NCBI GenBank assembly: GCA_009924885.1
Contig: RFQS01000148.1
Coordinates: 1 to 5,883, forward strand
DNA: 5,883 nucleotides
Reading direction: 5' to 3'
DNA from: Pseudomonadota bacterium
GTDB lineage: Bacteria; Cyanobacteriota; Vampirovibrionia; LMEP-6097
Shown here: one piece after another, positions 1 to 5,148 of the stretch
How the letters are laid out: every line of letters starts with the position of its first letter
Numbering within the stretch: position 1 is the stretch's first letter
The notes under the pieces: generated by a model
What the model was told of the DNA's origin: nothing
Databases searched by the model: none
Seen by the model: the letters and a program-made list of their open reading frames with translations, nothing else
Translations under genes and position numbers: made by a program

Positions 1-30
1 CGGCCACGATCGTGGCCGCCTTTGTTTTTT
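1..30 (+). terminator. Rho-independent terminator of a gene left of the window
   Basis: Positions 1-18 (cggccacgatcgtggccg) form a perfect palindrome. It folds into a 7-bp GC-rich stem with a GATC tetraloop and is followed by CC, TTT, G and then six T (25-30). The trailing CC suggests the stem extends by two more pairs if the bases before the window are GG. The stem plus T tract points to termination on the + strand, so a + strand gene probably ends just left of position 1. The stem is far richer in GC than the surrounding DNA. Confidence 0.8.
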
Positions 31-59
31 ATAGATACTAAAACTTCTGATTATCATCT

Positions 60-90
60 TGAGACCGCTAGACAAGATGCAGCGGTCTCA
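60..90. repeat. Perfect 10-bp inverted repeat upstream of prmC
   Basis: TGAGACCGCT (60-69) and AGCGGTCTCA (81-90) are perfect reverse complements separated by 11 nt. As RNA this would be a strong hairpin. However, neither side has a T tract (TTAATATT follows on the + strand, AAGATGAT on the - strand), so an intrinsic terminator is not well supported. The arm centres are 21 bp apart, two helical turns, which would also suit a dimeric DNA-binding protein just upstream of the prmC promoter. The structure is seen directly; its role is unknown. Confidence 0.6.
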
Positions 91-114
91 TTAATATTAA
101 CTAGATGAGATAGA

Positions 115-123
115 TGTTAGAAT
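115..123 (+). promoter_or_regulatory. Putative extended -10 promoter of prmC
   Basis: TG (115-116), one base, then TAGAAT (118-123) matches the extended -10 pattern TGnTAnAAT. No good -35 hexamer lies at the expected distance, which an extended -10 can tolerate. Transcription would start near 130, only a few bases before the GTG at 134. This is inferred from motif match only. Confidence 0.4.
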
Positions 124-133
124 AAGCGTTCTA

Positions 134-1003
134 GTGCTGATCTCCAATCAACTACAAGATATATATAACTGGCTTTTAATATCTTTAAAAACTGATGAAG
201 CTAAGCGAGAAGCAATAATAATATTAAAAGCGATAGCAGATATCAATCCTCATCAGCTTTTCACCGAAAAAGATTTCCTCTTGTCCTCTCAACAAATAAA
301 AAAAATTCAAGAAACAGTTAAACTGCGTAATGAAAAACATATTCCATTAGCTTATCTTTTGGAAGAAGCTTATTTTCTAGATCTAGAACTCTTCGTAAAT
401 AATACAGTGCTAATCCCGCGCCCAGAGACAGAATTATTAGTTACTGAAACTCTCAAGAAAATTAAAGAAGATAGATTAAGACAGATAAGCATACTAGATC
501 TCTGTACTGGATCTGGCTGTATCGCCCTTGCCATGAAAAGAGCCTTACCTAGTGCTAATGTTTACGCCAGTGATATCTCCAAAGATGCTTTAAATGTGGC
601 TTTAATTAATGCAAGTAAATACAAGCAAGATATTAATTTTATTCTTGGTGACTATTTAGATCCCTTTTTAAGTCAGCAGCGTTCTCCAGTAGCATTACCT
701 ATAATTCGCTCCTCACCGCCATATTTTGACGTCGTAATCTCTAATCCACCCTACATCCCAGAGTCTGATTATATTAGCCTTGCTGCAGAATTAATGCACG
801 AACCTAAACATGCTTTAGTCGGCTTTCCCTACGCACATATTCGAGAACAATTAAAAGGCTTAATTAAACCCAATGGTTTTTTTGCCTTTGAGTTTGGTTA
901 TGAGCAAACCCCTAAAATATTGGAAATTTTCCCTAAAGCAGTTATACACAAGGATTTAGCTGGTATAGATCGCTTTGCTTTTGTGTCTGAAGAAGATTTA
1001 TAA
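134..1003 (+). CDS. prmC: Peptide chain release factor N5-glutamine methyltransferase (PrmC/HemK)
   Basis: PrmC uses S-adenosylmethionine to methylate the glutamine of the GGQ motif in release factors RF1 and RF2, which improves translation termination in the cytoplasm. The 289-residue length is normal for the family. Visible motifs in order are an N-terminal helical substrate-binding region (about 1-90), IPRPETE (94-100), the SAM-binding loop DLCTGSGCIALA (122-133), the acidic residue D147 in ASDIS, the catalytic NPPY (204-207), EFGYEQ (253-258) and the C-terminal DLAGIDRF (274-281). The usual GGxDGL stretch after the EPxxAL motif is shortened and reads ALVGFPYAHI (227-236). About 15-20 extra residues (roughly 178-197) lie before the FDVVISNPPY strand. 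The start is GTG at 134, the best in-frame candidate. ATGs at 105 and 114 are out of frame and hit stops at once. No clear Shine-Dalgarno sequence is visible. The gene appears to be transcribed from its own promoter. Confidence 0.96.
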   Translation: MLISNQLQDIYNWLLISLKTDEAKREAIIILKAIADINPHQLFTEKDFLLSSQQIKKIQETVKLRNEKHIPLAYLLEEAYFLDLELFVNNTVLIPRPETELLVTETLKKIKEDRLRQISILDLCTGSGCIALAMKRALPSANVYASDISKDALNVALINASKYKQDINFILGDYLDPFLSQQRSPVALPIIRSSPPYFDVVISNPPYIPESDYISLAAELMHEPKHALVGFPYAHIREQLKGLIKPNGFFAFEFGYEQTPKILEIFPKAVIHKDLAGIDRFAFVSEEDL

Positions 1004-1043
1004 TATTTTACTAAAACCATTCTGGGAATTTTTCTAGGTTAAA

Positions 1044-1538
1044 ATGGTATTTTGTATGCCAATTTTAACTTGCAGTGATGATAATAACTCGAATGACAGT
1101 AAAGTCTTTTTTGAGTTAGATTTAAAAAATACTTTTACGATAAAAGATACTTGCCATAAGGAAGAAGAGCAAAGCTGGCAATCCTATGAGCTTAAACTTC
1201 ACTCTGGAACTAAAACCATTGAATTTAACTCTGCTGATAAAAACCCGAATGAAGTTAAGGGACTATTTTGTTTTAATATAAAACCTGTAAACGAACTAAA
1301 GAACTTAAGTGAAAACTTAAAAAGTTTTTTAGAAAATGAGGAAGAGCATTTTGTTTTTGAACCACTAGAACCCAGCATAGAACTACGCATCAGTAAAAGT
1401 CACGCTAACTCTTTTAAAATAGAGCTGTGGGTAGATGCTGGAAATACTTCGACGATTATCTACACCTGGGATGCACTAGGCATAAGATTTATGACGACTA
1501 AAGAAAAACTTATTCAATTCTGCTCGGAGTTAATCTAG
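1044..1538 (+). CDS. Uncharacterised 164-residue protein, weakly WapI-immunity-like
   Basis: I do not firmly recognise this protein. It is acidic, lacks a signal peptide or membrane segment, and is probably cytoplasmic. Residues 20-80 alternate in a way that suggests beta strands (VFFELDLKN, SYELKLHSGTKTIEF, GLFCFNIKP). A helix follows (84-97, ELKNLSENLKSFL), then FVFEPLEPSIELRI (103-116), more strands (FKIELWV, STIIYTWDALGIRFMT) and a C-terminal helix (EKLIQFCSEL). A beta sheet, a mid-protein helix, an FEPLEP-like turn and a closing helix recall the small WapI-type immunity or DUF family. No toxin gene is adjacent, so that function is not established. The ATG at 1044 has a weak AGG 5 nt upstream. 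The ATG at 1056 (residue 5) is an alternative, and would fit a TAAAAT -10 at 1040-1045. The gene lies 40 bp after prmC, and its TAG stop sits in the arm of hairpin element A. Confidence 0.75.
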   Translation: MVFCMPILTCSDDNNSNDSKVFFELDLKNTFTIKDTCHKEEEQSWQSYELKLHSGTKTIEFNSADKNPNEVKGLFCFNIKPVNELKNLSENLKSFLENEEEHFVFEPLEPSIELRISKSHANSFKIELWVDAGNTSTIIYTWDALGIRFMTTKEKLIQFCSELI

Positions 1539-1619
1539 GAGGAGCGTGTAGTCGAACGAACAAGTTCAAGGCTGAGGACGACGAAACGCCGAAATTGGAG
1601 TTCGGCTACACGCTCCTAG
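1535..1619 (+). repeat. Hairpin element A between convergent stop codons
   Basis: AGGAGCGTGTAGTCGAAC (1540-1557) pairs with GTTCGGCTACACGCTCCT (1600-1617) over 18 positions. The only non-Watson-Crick position, T1552 against G1605, is a G-U wobble if the + strand is the RNA and an A-C mismatch if the - strand is. With a 3-nt bulge (a GGAG repeat on the left) the pairing can extend to CTAG at both ends (1535-1538 and 1616-1619). These CTAGs contain the TAG stops of the + gene and of the - strand peptidase gene. The 42-nt loop carries a core shared with element B: CGAACGAACAAGT (1553-1565, partly in the arm), TGAGGA (1573-1578) and AAATT (1592-1596). It probably ends transcripts of one or both genes, although no T tract follows. 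It could be a structured 3' RNA or an inserted palindromic repeat. Confidence 0.7.
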
Positions 1620-4387
1620 GGTCCGACTACAACTACGTTAAATTTATCAGGATGAATATATTTTCTTGCAGCTTCATTTACTTTCTCCAAGCTTATATTA
1701 TTAATAATCTCAGCATAGTTCTGTGGGTAATCTAAATCTAAATCATAGAGAAGCATCTGACTAGCGACATCTGTAACATCCTCATTTGAAGACAAGTTCC
1801 TTACCGCAAAGGAACCAGTTAAAAATGATTTAGTAGCTTTCAACTCTGTTTCACTAATACCAGTTCGTAAAAACTCCCGAACCGCTTCCTTCGTGAGTTC
1901 TATAGCTTTATCTACATTATTAGGATTACTGCCTAAGGTTATATAAAAAGGACCCGGAACCAAACCTGCTTGGAAAGTAGATCCCACATTATAAACTAAG
2001 CCATGCTCATCCCTAACCTTAGAACCTAGCCTAGAAGATAATGGACTGCCGCCTAAAGCATAATTGGCTATAAACAATGGATAAAAGTCTGGATCTTTTC
2101 TCGTTATAAAGCCGATATGCCCCATGTAAACCTCAGACTGTTTTTTATGAGCCTTCTTAATATGTTTAGTCTTAGGTGCTTGCAGCTTTAAACTTGGAGA
2201 ACTAGGTACTACAGCCTTATTCTTTTTCTGCCATGGGCTGAAATTAGACTCTATTAAAGATTTCACTTCTGCTGCATCAATATCACCAACTACAGCGATT
2301 TTCATCTGGTCTAATCCATAATTTTTCTGGTAAAAGTTTTTTATATCTACTAAGCTAATCGCCTGAATAGATTTAATTTTCTCTTCACTGCTATGAGCAT
2401 AAAATATATGACCTTTAGGGTAAATCAAACGATACATTTCATTTCTAGCAACACTACTAGGGAATTCATCTTGCTGTTTAATAGTTTCTATCAGCTCTTT
2501 CTTTAATTTTTCTAATTCAACTTTTGAGAAAAGTGGCTCTGTGATTATCTCTTTAAAAATAGCCATAACCTTAGATAAATTCTTTTTCAGACTAGATATC
2601 TCTACAGCACTGGTTTCTTTACCTGGTTCAAATTCTATATCTGCACCATAAGTATCCAAAGCTTTAGCTATAGTAAATTTATCTCTATGCTTAGAACCTC
2701 TTTCCAGCATATTTGCCGTAAGATAAGCTAAGCAAGGCTTCTCAAGATCCAAAGCCGAACCTGCAAAAGTAGAAGCTTTTATATAAACAAGTGGAATATT
2801 ATGGTCTTCTTTTAAAACTACTTTTAAACTCGGATATTTATCTATGTGAATAGGTTTCAGTGCAAAATTAAAAACACTCTTTATCTTATCCTTAGAATAC
2901 TTAGGCGCAGTAATCTTTAAAAGCCTCTCTAGTTTAGAGCTGTCTAAAGGTTCAACAACTGCAGAGCCATAGAATTCTTTATCATCTGTTTTCACTTTCT
3001 TAGATTTCGGGCTACTTGCCACGAGTGAATTACCTGGATCTTTAGGTAGTTTATAAACTACTGTTTTATTGCGCGGTACGAAATACTTCTGAGCAACTTT
3101 TTTAACATCACTAACACTAACTTTTTTAAGTGATTCATACCAGTGATAGTAATTCTCCCAATCCCCAGCAATCGCCTCAAAATAAGCAATCTGTAAAGCC
3201 TCATCATAAACACCATCTCGCTGATAAATCGCGGAAGACTCTACTCTAGCTTTAGCTAACTCCATCTCTTCTTTAGTAACATGAAGCTTAATATCTTCCA
3301 ATTCAGCATCAATAACGGCTTCTATCTTCTCTATATTCGCTTCAGGATTTAAATTAGCTACTATTTTATAAAGTGCTGGATCTTTATTAGACTCAGCATA
3401 ACCATGAACATCTATCGCAAGCCCAGTGTCTACCAGCTTCTTAGTTAACCTCGAAGAAGTACCATTAAAAAGTATCTCATCTATGATATTTAATGCTGGT
3501 AAATCTGGGTGAACAAACTCTGGAATATGGAAAGCCATACCAAGTAAAGCAACCTGCCCCTCATAATAAATATAAGACTTTCTTAATTCCTTCTGCTCTG
3601 GTTCTACTCCAACTTCATGGCTTATATTTTCTGCTTTTTTATACGAATCAAAATATCTATGAACAAGATCTAAAGCTAGTTCCTTATCAAAATTACCAGC
3701 AAGCATTATAAAAGCATTGTTGGGAGCGTAATATTTATTATAAAAAGCTCGCATATTAGGCTCCTTGATATTATCAAGATCTGAACGCCAGCCTATAATT
3801 GGGTTATGGTAAGAGTGCTTCTGGAAAGCTGTGGCTCTAAGCTGTTTTCCAAGAATAGTACTGGGGTAATTTTCTCCACCTTCCAGTTCAGAAACGATAA
3901 CGCTTCTCTCTAAATCTATCTCTTCCTGCTCCAGCCTAGAGTTACGCATACGATCAGATTCTATTTTAATAGCTAATTCTAAATTCTCTGGTGCGAAATT
4001 CTCATAATAACCCGTGTAATCATAGCTGGTAAAAGCATTAAAGACCCCACCCTTAAGCTGAATCGCCTGAGCTATCTCACCTTTTCTAAATTCTTTAGTA
4101 CCTTTAAACATCATATGTTCTAGGTAGTGAGCCATTCCAGTTTCATTACCAATCTCATCACGGCTACCCACTCGATACCAGACTTGAAATGAAATCAATG
4201 GAGCGTTAAGATCCTGCTTTAATAAGACTTTCAAACCATTATCTAGCTTGTACTCCTCTACACCATTGGATTTTTTAATAAAATTTATATTTTTTGGCTT
4301 ATTCTTGCTTGTTGCCATGCTATCACCCATAATACTATACAGTAGGATAAGAATTAAGAGAGTGATTCGGTGATTTTTTTTAGACAT
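1616..4387 (-). CDS. Exported two-domain M16 family zinc metallopeptidase
   Basis: This is an insulinase/pitrilysin-family (M16) peptidase of 923 residues, a usual length for bacterial fused M16 proteins. The N-terminus looks like a type I signal peptide: basic KKNHR, hydrophobic residues 8-20 (ITLLILILLYSIM) and probable cleavage after SMA (23-25). It therefore probably acts in the periplasm or cell envelope. The first half (about 45-270) carries the inverted zinc motif HYLEH (87-91) and a downstream glutamate in VSELEGGENYP (E167 most likely) as third ligand. The second half (about 505-920) has the M16 fold but no HxxEH (AYLTANMLERG at 554-564). It keeps the arginine/tyrosine substrate-binding pattern SSRLGSKVRDEHGLVYNVGS (784-803). 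So there is one active and one inactive half, which together normally form a chamber degrading peptides. Substrate is unknown. The ATG at 4387 gives a complete signal peptide. The gene is divergent from atpC and its TAG stop lies in element A. Confidence 0.93.
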   Translation of the reverse strand: MSKKNHRITLLILILLYSIMGDSMATSKNKPKNINFIKKSNGVEEYKLDNGLKVLLKQDLNAPLISFQVWYRVGSRDEIGNETGMAHYLEHMMFKGTKEFRKGEIAQAIQLKGGVFNAFTSYDYTGYYENFAPENLELAIKIESDRMRNSRLEQEEIDLERSVIVSELEGGENYPSTILGKQLRATAFQKHSYHNPIIGWRSDLDNIKEPNMRAFYNKYYAPNNAFIMLAGNFDKELALDLVHRYFDSYKKAENISHEVGVEPEQKELRKSYIYYEGQVALLGMAFHIPEFVHPDLPALNIIDEILFNGTSSRLTKKLVDTGLAIDVHGYAESNKDPALYKIVANLNPEANIEKIEAVIDAELEDIKLHVTKEEMELAKARVESSAIYQRDGVYDEALQIAYFEAIAGDWENYYHWYESLKKVSVSDVKKVAQKYFVPRNKTVVYKLPKDPGNSLVASSPKSKKVKTDDKEFYGSAVVEPLDSSKLERLLKITAPKYSKDKIKSVFNFALKPIHIDKYPSLKVVLKEDHNIPLVYIKASTFAGSALDLEKPCLAYLTANMLERGSKHRDKFTIAKALDTYGADIEFEPGKETSAVEISSLKKNLSKVMAIFKEIITEPLFSKVELEKLKKELIETIKQQDEFPSSVARNEMYRLIYPKGHIFYAHSSEEKIKSIQAISLVDIKNFYQKNYGLDQMKIAVVGDIDAAEVKSLIESNFSPWQKKNKAVVPSSPSLKLQAPKTKHIKKAHKKQSEVYMGHIGFITRKDPDFYPLFIANYALGGSPLSSRLGSKVRDEHGLVYNVGSTFQAGLVPGPFYITLGSNPNNVDKAIELTKEAVREFLRTGISETELKATKSFLTGSFAVRNLSSNEDVTDVASQMLLYDLDLDYPQNYAEIINNISLEKVNEAARKYIHPDKFNVVVVGP

Positions 4388-4400
4388 AGAGCTACTTTCA

Positions 4401-4418
4401 TCTATAACATGCTATCCT
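4401..4418. promoter_or_regulatory. Back-to-back putative promoters for the M16 gene and atpC
   Basis: The 42-bp gap between the divergent start codons holds two extended -10-like motifs on opposite strands. On the + strand, TG-C-TATCCT (TATCCT at 4413-4418) lies 11 nt before the atpC GTG. On the - strand, TG-T-TATAGA (TATAGA read 4406 to 4401) lies 13 nt before the peptidase ATG. The two overlap (4408-4411), so RNA polymerase binding at one could exclude the other. No -35 consensus is visible for either. Assignment is by motif alone. Confidence 0.35.
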
Positions 4419-4429
4419 AGATTTTTGTT

Positions 4430-4735
4430 GTGTTAAAGCTAGATAATAAATTTTTAAATTTAGAACTTATCACTCCAGAAGGTATTTTGCTTGCTGATCA
4501 GGTTAAGAAAGTTAAGCTTTTTACCTCTCTTGGTGGTTTGACGATTTTACCTAACCACGCTGAATTAAAATCAGATATAGTCTCTGGTACATTAAAAATT
4601 AGTTTCTACGAAGAAGTAAAGGGTGATATTAAATATGATGTCGGTGACGGCGTTATAGAAGTTAGCCCAAGTAAAGTTACTATAATAGCTAGTTCTGCAA
4701 AGGCAAGGATCATAGAAGATCCTTATAAGCTATAA
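4430..4735 (+). CDS. atpC: F1F0 ATP synthase epsilon subunit, short form
   Basis: Epsilon is part of the central stalk of F1 and couples rotation to catalysis. The 101-residue protein matches the N-terminal beta-sandwich domain of the family: NLELITPEGILL (10-21), VKKVKLFTSLGGLTILPNHAEL (25-46), the turn VSGTLKIS (51-58), VGDGVIEVSPSKVTIIASSA (71-90), then KARIIED. It stops at DPYKL, where most bacterial epsilons (about 130-140 residues) continue into a two-helix C-terminal domain that can inhibit ATP hydrolysis. That domain is absent, as in some naturally short epsilons. The start is GTG at 4430 with no Shine-Dalgarno sequence. A glycine takes the usual place in LGGLTILPNHA, so the fold looks intact. 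The gene is not next to atpD or other ATP synthase genes, being divergent from the peptidase gene and followed by element B. The other subunits must lie elsewhere. Confidence 0.9.
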   Translation: MLKLDNKFLNLELITPEGILLADQVKKVKLFTSLGGLTILPNHAELKSDIVSGTLKISFYEEVKGDIKYDVGDGVIEVSPSKVTIIASSAKARIIEDPYKL

Positions 4736-4743
4736 TCAGTTTT

Positions 4744-4827
4744 GCTACGAAGATGGTGAAAGCGAATGAACGAGTCAGATGAGAAATCAAGCAGCTATAA
4801 ATTCCAACTTTCAGGTGTCTTCGTAGC
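4744..4827 (+). repeat. Hairpin element B after atpC, core shared with element A
   Basis: GCTACGAAGA (4744-4753) and TCTTCGTAGC (4818-4827) form a perfect 10-bp stem. After a small internal loop, TGAAAG (4757-4762) pairs with CTTTCA (4808-4813). The inner region has CGAATGAACGAGT (4763-4775), TGAGAA (4780-4785) and AAATT (4799-4803), in the same order and orientation as in element A; the first block matches at 11 of 13 positions. The outer arms do not resemble those of element A. AGTTTT flanks the element on both sides (4738-4743 and 4830-4835), which may be a chance match or a target duplication. It begins 8 nt after the atpC stop, so it would lie in the atpC 3' end and may help terminate it. 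Confidence 0.65.
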
Positions 4828-4831
4828 TTAG

Positions 4832-4853
4832 TTTTAATTAGCTAAAATTTTTT
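4832..4853 (+). terminator. Weak AT-rich hairpin plus T6 after element B
   Basis: TTTTA (4832-4836) and TAAAA (4843-4847) can pair around a 6-nt loop and are followed by six T (4848-4853). The stem is pure A/T, so on its own it would be a weak terminator. Coming 5 nt after the strong stem of element B, it may complete termination of the atpC transcript. This is inference from structure only. Confidence 0.3.
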
Positions 4854-4896
4854 AACATCATAGTACAAATTAGCTCTAAGCAGGGCTTTCTTAAGG

Positions 4897-4902
4897 TAAA
4901 AT
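4897..4902 (+). promoter_or_regulatory. Putative -10 of the small MshEN-like gene
   Basis: TAAAAT at 4897-4902 lies 8 nt before the ATG at 4911, so a transcript would begin at or within about two bases of the start codon. No -35 consensus is visible at 17 bp (CTCTAA at 4874-4879). An 8-bp direct repeat, AATTAGCT, lies upstream at 4836-4843 and 4868-4875, 32 bp apart. Confidence 0.3.
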
Positions 4903-4910
4903 AAAGATCA

Positions 4911-5129
4911 ATGAATTCAAGTGCACGATATAAGCTAGGTGAAATTCTTATAAGATTAGGTGTCTTAACTGATGATAAATTAGCTAAAGCCCTTGAAATG
5001 CAGTCTCAGCAAGATCCTCTGGAAAGATTTCCTATCGGCAGAATCTTACTTGAAGAAGGTTTTATTGAACCAAATGATCTAATTCAAGCAATTAAAATTC
5101 AAACTGGCCAAGCTGAACTTCCTGAGTAA
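4911..5129 (+). CDS. Small two-repeat MshEN-like (GspE/PilB N-domain) protein
   Basis: The 72-residue protein consists almost only of two related helix-turn-helix repeats. Repeat 1 (9-31) is LGEILIRLGVLTDDKLAKALEMQ and repeat 2 (42-64) is IGRILLEEGFIEPNDLIQAIKIQ. They share the pattern [LI]GxIL(3)Gh(5)L(2)A(3)Q, with seven identical residues over 23 positions. This is the pattern of the N-terminal domain of type II secretion and type IV pilus ATPases (MshEN, T2SSE_N), where the tandem motifs bind cyclic di-GMP. Repeat 1 keeps a basic residue before LG (K8), but the linker is 10 residues rather than the 5 I recall for binders, and repeat 2 lacks the basic residue. No ATPase domain follows, so this is a free-standing module, cytoplasmic and without signal peptide. 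Ligand binding is inference. It ends 19 bp before the kinase start and is probably cotranscribed with it. Confidence 0.8.
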   Translation: MNSSARYKLGEILIRLGVLTDDKLAKALEMQSQQDPLERFPIGRILLEEGFIEPNDLIQAIKIQTGQAELPE

Positions 5130-5130
5130 A

Positions 5131-5148
5131 GGGCTCTAAGTGAGTCCC
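5131..5148 (+). promoter_or_regulatory. Small hairpin over the translation start region of the kinase gene
   Basis: GGGCTC (5131-5136) can pair with GAG-CCC (5142-5148, one bulged T at 5145) around the loop TAAGT. The hairpin abuts the ATG at 5149 and contains the only Shine-Dalgarno-like bases (AAGTGAG, 5138-5144) and the alternative GTG start at 5140. It could make kinase translation depend on ribosomes finishing the upstream small gene at 5129. This is a structural observation with an inferred role. Confidence 0.3.

Noticed and set aside
105..125. Short leader peptides before prmC (ATG at 105 and at 114)
   Set aside because: They encode two and three codons before a stop and have no ribosome binding site. 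The second overlaps the proposed -10 motif.
1199..1390. 63-codon - strand open frame
   Set aside because: It is antisense to the 1044-1538 gene, with a low-complexity serine/phenylalanine/lysine composition typical of a shadow frame.
1572..1594. Hammerhead ribozyme core: CUGAGGA (1572-1578) followed by GAAA (1591-1594)
   Set aside because: The bases between (1579-1590) do not form a stem II closing these boxes (C1579 faces C1590), and no cleavage triplet with matching stems I and III is present. Element B lacks CUGA altogether.
1551..1606. Integron attC site: GTCGAAC and GTTCGGC resemble RYYYAAC and GTTRRRY, after a stop codon
   Set aside because: Each box has one mismatch, and they lie inside a longer outer stem rather than at the ends. 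Element B has no such boxes, and no integrase is present. An atpC cassette would also be implausible.
3493..3711. 72-codon + strand open frame
   Set aside because: It lies antisense inside the M16 peptidase gene, has no recognisable motif and no upstream signals. It is a shadow frame.
4738..4782. Possible remnant of the epsilon C-terminal domain downstream of atpC (a frame reading MVKANERVR)
   Set aside because: Only nine codons before a stop, within the arms and core of element B, and no convincing match to the epsilon helices.
4738..4835. AGTTTT direct repeats flanking element B as a target-site duplication
   Set aside because: Six A/T-rich bases can recur by chance here, and the right copy is two bases away from the stem end while the left copy abuts it. 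Noted in the feature but not claimed as an insertion mark.
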